From contig NZ_AORL01000007.1 in the NCBI RefSeq assembly GCF_000383095.1, positions 1 to 36,273 of the forward strand: a DNA stretch of 36,273 nt, given 5' to 3'. The notes below the pieces were generated by a model that saw nothing but the letters and a program-made list of their open reading frames with translations, was not told where the DNA came from and did not search any database. A program made the position numbers and the translations under genes. Below are positions 26,401-34,087 of this stretch, one piece after another (the stretch's first letter is position 1; each line of letters opens with the position of its first letter). Source of the DNA: Sphingomonas sp. PR090111-T3T-6A (lineage in GTDB: Bacteria > Pseudomonadota > Alphaproteobacteria > Sphingomonadales > Sphingomonadaceae).

Positions 26401-26571
26401 TATGCGTCCCGACAACTCGGCCGCGGCCTTCTTGGTGAAGGTCGTCGCCAGCAGCCGGTCCGGCGCCAGCCCGGCTGCAATCGCCGCCGTGATGTCCTCG
26501 ACCAGGGTGTAGGTCTTGCCGGTTCCCGCAGATGCGATGATCGAGTCGACGCGGCCATAGGTCGTGCTCAT
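23416..26571 (-). CDS. AddA-like UvrD-family helicase-nuclease
   Basis: 1051 residues from ATG 26571, overlapping the stop of the upstream gene as ATGA. SF1 helicase motifs are intact: Walker A SAGTGKT (14-20), [16 protein letters not shown], Walker [39 protein letters not shown] and [13 protein letters not shown]. The C-terminus is a RecB-type nuclease: GRLDLL (Asp982), FDHK (995-997) and Gln1016 with Tyr1020. AddA with AddB unwinds and trims double-strand DNA ends. This pair is divergent and lies inside a defence block, so an anti-phage role is more likely than housekeeping repair, but that is inference. Confidence 0.82.
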   Translation of the reverse strand: MSTTYGRVDSIIASAGTGKTYTLVEDITAAIAAGLAPDRLLATTFTKKAAAELSGRIRTALIRNGRADQAAALLSARIGTVNSVCGSLISEFAFELGRSPTADVIEESRQSVMFARATGDLMTAWIGQMDLLAERLSIPDRDRASPRGQIRGWQDTARRIVDAARSNGIDRDGLVRSAERSTTSLLALLPSAEPGETPEGLDAALEAAVRACATALTPAQRATLKKTTMDKDVPRIEAAIAILDRGELLPWVEWARLSKLGATKADKPLFDAVINAAAVHFRHPRLRSDIADFIRLQFACAADCLDAYADYKKAHGLIDFVDQEMLALQILRDPANETRLRELIGGVFVDEVQDSSPIQIAIFSELARIAPQSVWVGDPKQSIYGFRDADPELTRAAATQITTDTSGTVRYLQRSWRSRPSLCLAVNAAFLPNFTRAGMAQEEIAFSEDWARPEVPDMPPAFAAWSIAGSNKEIRAEALAGQIAGLLAEGETWPVVPRDVGARALRGGDIAILCRSNPQVAEFARALSAKGLRVAVERQGLLHQPEIELVLAALRWVADPSDSVASAEVARFAADDESWLAAAFKADAGPAIAGCIPFAGALQAIRDRVFQLTPAEALDAVLHVQGLPELIGRWGSIEQRLHNLEALRVLSQDYQNERRTERQAATLTGLCRWLSDQAEAAQPQSLHPDAIQILTYHGAKGLEWPVTILTELEAEAKGSPFRLAAENESAPDWRAPLEGRVLHYWPWPYGEQTKDVGLDAVASGSPEGMRALDAERLERTRLLYVGMTRARDYQILALTGRPTFWLDELCGLDGAPHVRAAEPTLTIGNTVFPARGAAPTAPAADEMTSPEYGPGTWPAVEHLPLRINPSAVRHEGEVGLAERQRLGDRIALVGNPDMIALGEACHRFFAQDDVAADRAIRLERAAWLLDRWHVPEMAPADLVLASDRLHHFLGERFPGARIMREWPVHALADRQVIAGRLDLLVDTDEGFVIFDHKSFPGVIDLDEERLRAFAGQAGLYARALQSAAGRPCREFWLHQPIAATMALVSIG

Positions 26572-29237
26572 CGAAGTCCCCTCACGCGGCACAGAGTCTG
26601 ATAATCGCAGCGGTCGCAGCGGACCTCGCGAATAAGGGTCACGTCCGCCGGAATGAGAGCGTTCGCGCCCTCGACGCCAGCGGCCACGAGCGTGCCGTCG
26701 GCGGCTGCGTCGCGCCAGCCCGCCCAGCTGGCGGTGATGGCGTCCCACGTTGCCGGAAGCGACCGCGTACCGTCCGTAGCTCGCCCTATCAGCCCTGCAT
26801 TTGCGAGCGTCAACAACTGGCGCTGGTTGAGCATATAGTAACCGGCCCGATAGGGACCGGCCCCGGTGAGAGCCGCCCCATAGGTCGCGAGCTGGACCGC
26901 CTGTCCACTCTTCAGCTCCTCGATCCGGCTCTTCGGATTGCGGGTCCATTTGAGATCAACAATGACGGCCTCACCGCGGTGATCTCGCGCGACGAGATCG
27001 ATCGCCCCCCGCACGGCCAACGCCTGCTCGAAGGTCGCGCTGATCTGATGCTCCGTCGCCTCGACCGTCAGTTGGTTGGCCTCGAGACTCTCGGCGAGCG
27101 CCGCCATCGCGGACGGAAGCCGTCGGCGGGCAAAGGCGAGGCCACTTGCAAACGAGGGATGACGCAAAGGCGCCGCGAGCCGGTCGATCGCGCTGTCGAG
27201 CAACTCGACGGTACGGACCTGCGCCACCATCGGCGCCGGAGGCTGCCCCGGAATGAAAATCTCGCGGGCCAGAGCGTGCGCGAGATTGCCGAGTAGGCGA
27301 TTTTCGTCCGGAATGGCACGAGCACGGCCCAGGCGGAGACGGGCTACGTGGCGCAGCGCCCACATCAGCTGACACGAAAACAGGTTCTCGAACGAGGTGG
27401 CTGATTCAACCTGCCCGTCGAGCCTCTCGGCGAAGCCGGGCGGCGTGGTCCATTGGGCGCGCGACGATGGCAGATTTCCGCTCGTGATCGCGACCCGCTC
27501 AAGCGTTTCGCCGGCGAGCTCCTGTTGCTCGCTGGCCAACGCAGCCTCCAGCCGCAGATGGTCGGCACCATCCTTAATCGCGACCGCGAGCCGATGGGCG
27601 ACAGGGTGTCGGTTCGCCTCGTCATGAGCCTCCAGACCCGCGCTGACGAAGAGCAGGCGCCGACGACAATTCAAGATGGCGCGTTCCCAGGCCGCGCTCA
27701 GAGCGAGGCCCTCGCGCTCCGGCTCGTCCAGTCCACAGCCGCGACCAGCGAGGAGTGCCCGTTCAGCGACGGTCCACGGCATGCGGCCGGCACCCTCCCG
27801 GGTGGCGGAGAAATTCCACCACAGCACATCATCGACTGGGCCCCAGATCGCACCCGGATGCGAGACGGCCCGCCACGGCGCGGCCTCGGCGATGGCGGCC
27901 GGATCAGCCTCGCCCGTATCGAGCGCCTGGTCGATCACCCTCTCGATCAGTGTGCGGGGCAGCAGGGGCCGATCGAGGGACAGGAGCGCCGATCGAACAT
28001 CGCCCGCAAGGCTGGCCGTCGAGAGATAGAGCGAGTCACCACCGTTGGCATGGCGGGTCAGCGCCCAACTGATCGTGCGATCGCAGATGGCCACAGCCTC
28101 GGCGACGGGCATCCCTTCCACAGGGTCCCACACGGAGGGCTCGGCCCAGGCTCGCCAGCGCGTGAGGCGCTGCGTCACGGCGGCAGCCGCCTTTGCATCC
28201 TCAGCGGCCGCATGTTCCTCGGCCTCAATCGTGGCCCAGGCGTCGGCCCACTCCGAGCTGCCCCGGCCCGGCGCAGCTTCAAGAGCATCGGCCAGTCGCC
28301 CGGCCACGCGTCCCGCGATCGGCGAGTTCGCAAACAGCAGCAGTTCCATGAGCGCGTGGGGATCGAAGGGCGCCCACGAGATCTTGAACCCCAGCAGGAG
28401 AAGCTGGAGCGTGCCGCGATGCGGCGAGCGCCTGCTCCGACCCGCGCGCGGCTGACGCGCTGTCGCAAGGCCATGGTCGAGCAATTGGCTATCACCGTCC
28501 TGCGCGATGAGCGCCATCACGCCGTCCCGATCCGCCGCAACGCGCGCCCATTGGCCGATTATATCGGCCGCGAGTAGACCGCTCGCGGCGCTCGCGAGGG
28601 TGATCGAACCGTCAGGGACCGTCGGCGCCGCAGAATCACCCATCATCCAGCGCTGCATCTGGCCCAGCGCCGTCCCGGCTGCGGCGGCGGGGGTGACCGG
28701 CATCGACTCGATCACGACGCCTGCAGCCTCGAGCGCGTCCAGCAAGTTTCGCCACCCGATGCTGTGCAAAGGTTTCGGATCAATCAAACGCACCCGGCGG
28801 ATCGTTCCAGCGATCGTCGGACGAATACGAGGCAGGATACGGCGGAGACGATCTGCGACACCTGCGGGCATATCGTCTGCGAGCCGTTCAGCGGCGGCTA
28901 GGTCCGCGATCCGGCCCGCCGGCCAGTCGTCCGATGCCGACCACCCGGCTTCGACCAGCATATCGCGCCAGGCGAGCAGCGTCCGCGCGCTGCTCCAGCC
29001 ATCGACTGCGAGCGATGCTGACCAGAAGCGATCCGTGCCGGCCGCGGCCAACGCAGCTTGCCACGCGGCAATCCGCACCAGAAAAGCTGCGGGCGGCTCC
29101 GAGAGGCCGACATTCGTTTCAACTATGTCGAGCAGACCATGCGGTCCAACCACTGGTGCACCGAGCGTTCCATGACCATCGCCGCCATGATCGGGCGATG
29201 CCCCTCCGTCAGCGTAAAGGCCGAAGACGATATCCAT
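26568..29237 (-). CDS. AddB-like PD-(D/E)XK nuclease with inactive helicase fold
   Basis: 889 residues from ATG 29237, preceded by GGGAG at good spacing; the longer frame to 29288 is not favoured. No Walker A is visible in the N-terminal region ([20 protein letters not shown]), so the helicase fold is probably structural, as in some AddB proteins. The nuclease domain near 741-790 has GAIDLV (Asp747), VIVDLKW (Asp761, Lys763) and QLATY (Gln782, Tyr786). Three C-terminal Cys (874, 877, 883 in [11 protein letters not shown]), with an earlier FSCQLMW Cys, match the AddB-type iron-sulfur cluster. It is coupled to the AddA-like gene. Confidence 0.78.
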   Translation of the reverse strand: MDIVFGLYADGGASPDHGGDGHGTLGAPVVGPHGLLDIVETNVGLSEPPAAFLVRIAAWQAALAAAGTDRFWSASLAVDGWSSARTLLAWRDMLVEAGWSASDDWPAGRIADLAAAERLADDMPAGVADRLRRILPRIRPTIAGTIRRVRLIDPKPLHSIGWRNLLDALEAAGVVIESMPVTPAAAAGTALGQMQRWMMGDSAAPTVPDGSITLASAASGLLAADIIGQWARVAADRDGVMALIAQDGDSQLLDHGLATARQPRAGRSRRSPHRGTLQLLLLGFKISWAPFDPHALMELLLFANSPIAGRVAGRLADALEAAPGRGSSEWADAWATIEAEEHAAAEDAKAAAAVTQRLTRWRAWAEPSVWDPVEGMPVAEAVAICDRTISWALTRHANGGDSLYLSTASLAGDVRSALLSLDRPLLPRTLIERVIDQALDTGEADPAAIAEAAPWRAVSHPGAIWGPVDDVLWWNFSATREGAGRMPWTVAERALLAGRGCGLDEPEREGLALSAAWERAILNCRRRLLFVSAGLEAHDEANRHPVAHRLAVAIKDGADHLRLEAALASEQQELAGETLERVAITSGNLPSSRAQWTTPPGFAERLDGQVESATSFENLFSCQLMWALRHVARLRLGRARAIPDENRLLGNLAHALAREIFIPGQPPAPMVAQVRTVELLDSAIDRLAAPLRHPSFASGLAFARRRLPSAMAALAESLEANQLTVEATEHQISATFEQALAVRGAIDLVARDHRGEAVIVDLKWTRNPKSRIEELKSGQAVQLATYGAALTGAGPYRAGYYMLNQRQLLTLANAGLIGRATDGTRSLPATWDAITASWAGWRDAAADGTLVAAGVEGANALIPADVTLIREVRCDRCDYQTLCRVRGLR

Positions 29238-29405
29238 AGTTTCTCTCCCGCCCCTAATGACTGGATCGCTTATGCCCAGCAAGGTCAAATTATTAGGCCG
29301 AATAGGATCGGATTATTTGACTCGGATGGCCGCCCGGTCCCTATAGATGACAATCAAACTGACGGCATAAGGCGGATCATGCTGGAGCAATAGCGCTTCT
29401 CGGTG

Positions 29406-29600
29406 TCAGCGCAATCCCATCCCTCTCCCCCAAGCGTTGACTTGCTCAAAGGCGTCCCGCTGCCATTCGTCCAGATCGCGGCCGTCTAGGATGTCGGAGC
29501 CTTCGACGAACTTTTGCACGCAGGTGGGACCATACGCTCGACAGGCAGCTTCGTGACCTTCGCCAACTGTGAATAGGGCGTCGTCATCTGGCAGATCCAA
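29406..29600 (-). CDS. Possible small protein, 64 aa (TTG start)
   Basis: A short open frame starting at TTG 29600 with an in-frame TGA shortly upstream; no ATG is available. It contains YGPTCVQKFVEGSDIL and DEWQRDAFEQVNAWG, which read like real protein, so this may be the tail of a truncated gene. It sits between a gene remnant and the AddB-like gene. The 168 bases after it (29238-29405) are AT-richer; a plus-strand frame there ending at 29393 reads RIGLFDSDGRPVPIDDNQ and may be another remnant. Function unknown. Confidence 0.3.
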   Translation of the reverse strand: MDLPDDDALFTVGEGHEAACRAYGPTCVQKFVEGSDILDGRDLDEWQRDAFEQVNAWGRGMGLR

Positions 29601-29628
29601 GCGTCAAACCATCGCGAGCCGCGCATCC

Positions 29629-29752
29629 TCATCCCAGCCACGGATGGTCCGACGACAGGACGGGGCGCGCGCGAAGTGCCGCCTCGACGGCTTGGCGATA
29701 GTGAATAGTCTCGCGGCGCTCGGCCTCCGCGAACGGCACCGCACCCTGACGA
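29629..29752 (-). pseudogene. Truncated copy of the small gene at 15746-15955
   Basis: Reading from about 29750, the frame gives GAVPFAEAERRETIHYRQA then VEAALRARPVL, nearly identical to the middle of the 69-residue protein encoded at 15955-15746 (GAVPFAEAERRETVHYRQA). The N-terminal third is missing; the frame runs back into the end of the membrane-protein gene without a proper start. The C-terminus diverges to SSDHPWLG. It appears to be a leftover from recombination. Confidence 0.7.
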
Positions 29753-29755
29753 GAT

Positions 29756-30400
29756 TTAGCGGCTCGAGCTAGGCTCCGCGTCCGCCGCCTCGCGAGGCAG
29801 CGGCTTCGGAGACGTTACATACAGACGATCAATCAGATAGTAGAGCGCCCGGACCGTGGTCGTGAAGACGCTCGACAGCACGATGTTCCCGCCAAGCAGC
29901 GGAACCGCTCGCAGCCATCGCCTCGGAATGCTGACCTGCGTCCCTGCTAGCGTCCTGTGCACACCCGGTATGTGCTTGAACCAGTCGGACACAGTCACGC
30001 AGCCGATCGCGATGATCGTCACGATCATCGACATGAAGGCCAGATAGCCGAACATCGCGCAGACATATTCGCGGCGCGTCAGGCGCTCACGCTCTCCATC
30101 CGCCACGGGCAGCAGGATCGGGCCAACCTCGATCACCTTGTCGAGGCCATGAATGTTGCGGGGAAAGGTCGCGACCGCGACCAGTCCTGCCACGTAGAAA
30201 CCGGTGAGTACCGACGCGAAGGTGCCGATCTTGTCGACGAACCCGTCCTTGTGGAAGAAGTTGGCTCCCGGGATCAGCAGGAACGGCGCCGACATCAGCA
30301 CGACGAGGGCAAGCATCCCCGGCAAATCCCGCCATACCAGACGACGACCGCGCGCATCCTCAAGGACAAGGTAGCGCAGCGGGAAGCCGGTGAGCCCCAT
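29756..30400 (-). CDS. Four-helix membrane protein
   Basis: 214 residues, ATG 30400 five bases after the stop of the preceding gene, so the two form an operon. Four membrane segments are visible at about 27-44 (LPGMLALVVLMSAPFLLI), 57-78 (KIGTFASVLTGFYVAGLVAV), 112-137 and 166-190. The loop 80-110 is soluble and charged. No enzymatic motif is seen. A small membrane protein paired with a cytosolic partner recalls Kiwa (KwaA/KwaB) in layout, but I see no sequence evidence of homology. It may be the membrane effector of the pair. Confidence 0.7.
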   Translation of the reverse strand: MGLTGFPLRYLVLEDARGRRLVWRDLPGMLALVVLMSAPFLLIPGANFFHKDGFVDKIGTFASVLTGFYVAGLVAVATFPRNIHGLDKVIEVGPILLPVADGERERLTRREYVCAMFGYLAFMSMIVTIIAIGCVTVSDWFKHIPGVHRTLAGTQVSIPRRWLRAVPLLGGNIVLSSVFTTTVRALYYLIDRLYVTSPKPLPREAADAEPSSSR

Positions 30401-30405
30401 CGCCG

Positions 30406-31491
30406 TCAGCCCTTCGCCATGAGCTTCTTGGCGGCCTCGATGAGCTCCGGCACCACCTCCATCGTGCAGGGCGGGAGATCCCGGCTCACGAAGACCTGTT
30501 CGGCACGCACGAACATGATCTCCGCCGCCTCCGCCTCCCGCTCGAGCTTCACCGTCCTGTGGCGGTCGTCATCCAGACTGAGGTCCAGAGACACGTCGTC
30601 CCACGCATCTTCGCGAACCTTGTTCGCGAACTTGACCAGCCCAGCCAGCCACTCCTTCGAAGTCGGATCCCCAACGATCTTATACCGCAACCGCTCGAGC
30701 GCCGGCTCCGCGATGCCCTCGCTGTCAGGCGCGTCGGGGATCTTCGTGCGGGTAAGCGTCAGGTAGTTTATCGACCCCTTGTTCTTGAGCGTATCGGTCA
30801 GATTCTCCGATTTGTGCCCCAACGCCTTGAAGGTGGAATAGGTCTCCTGCTTGTTGCCCTTCCGGTCCTCATACGCATATTTGTATTCGTTGAGCGCGCC
30901 CGCGATGATCTGCTTCACCACGCTCAGGCTCAGGCCGGGCATCTCCTCTAAGGCTGCGTTATACGCTCCCGCATCGAACGATCTGGTGTCGATCACCAAG
31001 TGCGCCGAAACGGTCTGCTCCTCGTCGCGCTCCTTCGTGGTCTGACGAAGCGACACCTTGTCCTCCACTACCCTCCGATATGCGGGGTCCGCCGCGTCCG
31101 GGCTCGTCCGGTGGAACAGCAGCGTCAGGAGCTTCGCCCGCGCGTCGTGGACGATGGCGATGAGGTCGACGTCGTCCCCGTTGGGCTGCTTCACCGTCAC
31201 CTTCTTGTTCCTCTGCGCCACCCGCAGGGCCTCAAGGACCGACAGCTCCCCTTCCGTCGCCGTCAACGGCAGGGCGTAACCACTCCGCGCCCGCGGCGAA
31301 AACCGGAACTGATAACGCCGTAGAAAACGGCTACGCTTCTCAATCAACTCATCACCCCCGAACCCGGAACGAGCACCCTCTATTTGAGTGTATCCCCGAT
31401 CCGAAGCGATATCACGCCGAGGATGGATCAATTCCGAACGCTTAACAGTCCTTGCCGACATCGATCGTAAGTGAATGAACGATGAGTTCAC
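30406..31491 (-). CDS. Cytosolic protein of unknown family, partner of membrane protein
   Basis: Up to 361 residues from GTG 31491; ATG 31461 (MSARTVKRS) is an alternative and neither has a strong ribosome binding site. From about residue 55 (RRYQFRFSPRARSGYALPLT) the sequence is well-formed and soluble, with LIAIVHDARAKLLTLLFHRT, SAHLVIDTRSFDAGAYNAAL and a C-terminal MFVRAEQVFVSRDLP. No P-loop, nuclease triad or HTH was recognised. The operon with the membrane gene just downstream suggests a two-gene sensor/effector system. Confidence 0.65.
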   Translation of the reverse strand: MNSSFIHLRSMSARTVKRSELIHPRRDIASDRGYTQIEGARSGFGGDELIEKRSRFLRRYQFRFSPRARSGYALPLTATEGELSVLEALRVAQRNKKVTVKQPNGDDVDLIAIVHDARAKLLTLLFHRTSPDAADPAYRRVVEDKVSLRQTTKERDEEQTVSAHLVIDTRSFDAGAYNAALEEMPGLSLSVVKQIIAGALNEYKYAYEDRKGNKQETYSTFKALGHKSENLTDTLKNKGSINYLTLTRTKIPDAPDSEGIAEPALERLRYKIVGDPTSKEWLAGLVKFANKVREDAWDDVSLDLSLDDDRHRTVKLEREAEAAEIMFVRAEQVFVSRDLPPCTMEVVPELIEAAKKLMAKG

Positions 31492-31543
31492 GCTTCGCGC
31501 CCTCTCGTCCCGGCCGCCTCCGCGCTAGGCCTGACGTCAACCG

Positions 31544-31792
31544 TCATCGGCGCGCGTTGCGCGTCGTCCAGTCGCCCCGCACGCAGCGCGCGCCGCATTC
31601 TCCGCCATAGTTCTCGGCGGCGAGCCACCGCAGCTCGTCCGCCTTCTCCCCGGCGTCGACGTCCCTCGACCAGCACCGTCCGGGCGCGTCCCAACGGTAG
31701 CCTCGCGCCCGCAGGATATCCTTCGCCCCGAACGGCGGCGCCGCCTCGACCCGCTCGCCCCCGTTTTTCCCGCCAGTTGTAGCGTCGCTCAT
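31544..31792 (-). CDS. Small protein like the C-terminal domain of 3'-5' exonucleases
   Basis: 82 residues from ATG 31792. The segment FGAKDILRARGYRWDAPGR, the following RCWSRDV, and the ending DWTTRNARR resemble the tail domain found after the catalytic core of some DnaQ-like exonucleases in alphaproteobacteria. The catalytic domain itself is absent, so this is either a stand-alone version or the remains of a truncated gene. It lies 52 bp upstream of the 361-residue gene in the same direction. No clear ribosome binding site is seen. Confidence 0.55.
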   Translation of the reverse strand: MSDATTGGKNGGERVEAAPPFGAKDILRARGYRWDAPGRCWSRDVDAGEKADELRWLAAENYGGECGARCVRGDWTTRNARR

Positions 31793-32007
31793 GGTGCACG
31801 ACGGGGTAGATCGGCAATGCGAACGATCGGCGCCTTTTGGGCTGAAACAGCAAGCAGCTCACTATCGTGTTTTCGGCGCGAAGCCGCCGGCAGCTCGCGA
31901 CCAATACTTGCCGCTCGCCGGAGCGCACGAGAACGACCGCCCCTAGTAGGAACGGCCGCTCAACTTATATGAATCGGACCATCATCTGAGCGCCCAAACC
32001 TTGTCAT

Positions 32008-32199
32008 TTAGGCCGCGTATCGACGAGCCCGAAACCGGCCATCCTGCATCTTCGTCCAAGATTGCAGTCGGACGATATATTTTGGAGTCGATCGATCAAA
32101 CAATCGATAGGTTAAATAAGCACAAAACCAGAACAATAGCGATATTATTTGCCAATAATTACCCTGAATATTGGTAACCGTATTTGGGAGGCGAAACAT
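32008..32199 (-). CDS. Possible membrane microprotein overlapping the RT gene end
   Basis: 63 residues from ATG 32199, overlapping the last 41 bases of the reverse transcriptase gene in another frame. It contains a single hydrophobic span (IISLLFWFCAYLTYRLF) with positive residues after it. Its base composition matches the RT gene. There is no obvious ribosome binding site, and the frame could be fortuitous in AT-rich DNA. The intergenic stretch beyond it to 31929 shows no other gene. Confidence 0.25.
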   Translation of the reverse strand: MFRLPNTVTNIQGNYWQIISLLFWFCAYLTYRLFDRSTPKYIVRLQSWTKMQDGRFRARRYAA

Positions 32200-33700
32200 C
32201 TTTCAGGCCAAATGTAAAATAATATTTTCTGGATGCTCGCCAACCCCTTCGGAAGCTTGGCAGGGTGAAATCGGGCTTTGGCTCACCTCTCCAATTCGTC
32301 GGGTCAATCCACGTTCCCAAAATGAGTTCTCTGGCGCTTGGATTGAGTCCGGCGGTACCATATCTCGATAGCAAGATCTTGTTTCTCTTGCGAAGCGCTC
32401 TCTTTATGGAATTTGCCAGCCATCCATCGAGCATCGCTAGAGCTTCCTGCTTATCGAGAAGCGCGTAAAAGCTCATCAAGCCCCTCATTTTCTTAAGCTT
32501 TTTTCCATCAACAAGCATTGCAGCTAGCTCGGCCTCGCTTAGACCGCCATAGAGATAATTGCGAATTTCAGATATAAGACCCAAAAGATCCCAATCGTAC
32601 TTCGCCGTAGCACCAACTCGATATGGATTAAATCCGACCCGATCGATGTAATGAATTAGATACAAATTTATCAGTCGAGATAGTCGTCTCTTGATTCTTT
32701 TAATAGCACTCTCAGACAATACCAAGCCATCATTGACAAATCTGTATCCTAAATAGTCAATGTGATCAAATGTCCTTATCTCCCCGTCTTTTTTTGCCAA
32801 AAGAGCAATACCGGGAGACTTTTTGTGATTTATTGTAATTCCCGTATCCGAACAATGTTGGTTGAAACAAGATTCAATTGCTACAGCACTCTCATAGCTT
32901 CCGCATACAGCGGTAACATCGTCGGCGAACCGTACAAATTTGCCCGGCATTTTCTCCAGCCGAACATCGAGACCATGGTTGGCCAAGTTTGCTAGCAGGA
33001 GAGAAACGGACGAGCCTTGAGGTGTTCCACGCCGTCTAGTCTCGAATGAGCCGGAGCTATACTGCTGCCTTTGGGCAAATTTATGAAACATAAATTCTCG
33101 CACGGCCGCCTTCTCGGCGGACGTTAGAGCGAGAACTCCTCGATCATTCATCAGATCTTGGAGGTATGCACTTGGTATAGATTCGAAGTAATTTGAAAAA
33201 TCCACCTGAACAGAATACACTTTATCGGTTGAAGTAATGTATCCACGAAGATCGAGTACGGCATCAAATATATTTTTGTCGGGATGATAAGCAAAAGAAT
33301 GGGGCGAGAAGCGCTTTAGATTCCTTTCCCGGATGCGACGCATAAGCACGTTTGCAAGCGCCGAGTCTGGTATGGAAAAGGCCATGATATCCCGCTTTCC
33401 GCCGCCGGGTTTATCAATCTGGAAATGAAGAGCGGGTCTTGGCTTGTAGGTCTCATTTTGAACTTTATGCCATATCGTCTTGGCAAGAAAGTTCGCGTTC
33501 CGTTTACAGAACGTCGGATCAAAGTGGCGGTCTGGCCAACTTGGCACAGTCTTTGAAGACGTGCCTGGTATCATATTTGTCCGCTTATGGAATTGATCCC
33601 GATGCTTTTCAGCGGTCTTTTCCCGAGCGGCTAGCCTAGCAAAGAGGCGATCAGAGAGTAGCTTGATTTCTCGTTTGATCGCGGTCTGCATAAACGCCAC
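32159..33700 (-). CDS. Reverse transcriptase, probably defence-associated
   Basis: Up to 513 residues from GTG 33700; ATG 33691 is an alternative. RT motifs: QVDFSNYFESI (motif A, Asp167), RRGTPQGSSVSLLLANL (motif B, 223-239), VRFADDVTAV (motif C, Asp260 and Asp261), ITINHKKSP and DYLGYRFV. The catalytic box is FADD rather than YADD. The retron features I would expect (a VTG motif, a short protein of about 300 residues) are not seen, nor is the maturase/HNH tail of group II introns. The 200-residue C-terminal extension is characteristic of the unknown-group or DRT enzymes. The gene is markedly AT-rich next to its neighbours, a sign of separate acquisition. Confidence 0.85.
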   Translation of the reverse strand: MAFMQTAIKREIKLLSDRLFARLAAREKTAEKHRDQFHKRTNMIPGTSSKTVPSWPDRHFDPTFCKRNANFLAKTIWHKVQNETYKPRPALHFQIDKPGGGKRDIMAFSIPDSALANVLMRRIRERNLKRFSPHSFAYHPDKNIFDAVLDLRGYITSTDKVYSVQVDFSNYFESIPSAYLQDLMNDRGVLALTSAEKAAVREFMFHKFAQRQQYSSGSFETRRRGTPQGSSVSLLLANLANHGLDVRLEKMPGKFVRFADDVTAVCGSYESAVAIESCFNQHCSDTGITINHKKSPGIALLAKKDGEIRTFDHIDYLGYRFVNDGLVLSESAIKRIKRRLSRLINLYLIHYIDRVGFNPYRVGATAKYDWDLLGLISEIRNYLYGGLSEAELAAMLVDGKKLKKMRGLMSFYALLDKQEALAMLDGWLANSIKRALRKRNKILLSRYGTAGLNPSARELILGTWIDPTNWRGEPKPDFTLPSFRRGWRASRKYYFTFGLKDVSPPKYGYQYSG

Positions 33701-34087
33701 AATATCCAGAAATTCGGCGGGGATATAAAAGAAAAATTTCCACCTTGGCTTTTGGCTTCGGTGTTCTCAAGGACCGCACCCGCGCAGAAGTTGGTTGCGT
33801 ACGCCCCTCAAGGCATAGGAGGCCATCGGCATCCTGTTATCTTGTCCCCGCCTCGGCTACTACGCCACTGAAACGACCAAAGCCGGGTCAGCTGTTCGTG
33901 TCAATATGTGCAACCCGTGGATGCGCATTTTCGTTCAAATCTGTGCCCATTGGGATCCGGTGAGCGATAGGCAGACCCTTTCAACCCTTCTGGCCTAGTT
34001 CCAACTTGAAGCGCCAGATTTTCGCGATCTATCGCCGTTAGGCGGTCAGACAGAAAGCGGCTAAGGCCTCCATCGGTATAAAGGGCC
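33701..34087. other. Intergenic region between RT and repeat-protein gene
   Basis: About 390 bases between divergent genes. Directly upstream of the RT start the minus strand continues open for about 20 codons, with protein-like residues (KPRWKFFFYIPAEFLDIV) but no start codon before a TGA. The remainder (33770-34080) has ordinary GC content and no convincing gene. RT defence systems often carry a non-coding RNA template near the RT gene, and this is the natural place to look. No specific RNA fold could be established by eye. Confidence 0.3.

Noticed and set aside
27453-28577. 374-codon plus-strand open frame
   Set aside because: Antisense to the AddB-like gene, Arg/Gly-rich and without motifs.
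31488-31928. 146-codon minus-strand frame whose stop overlaps the next start as GTGA
   Set aside because: The overlap is attractive, but the product is a run of Arg, Gly and Ala, while another frame here (31544-31792) gives a recognisable domain.
32159-33700. Retron or group II intron identity for the RT
   Set aside because: No VTG motif, compact size or visible msr/msd for a retron, and no maturase or HNH domain for a group II intron.
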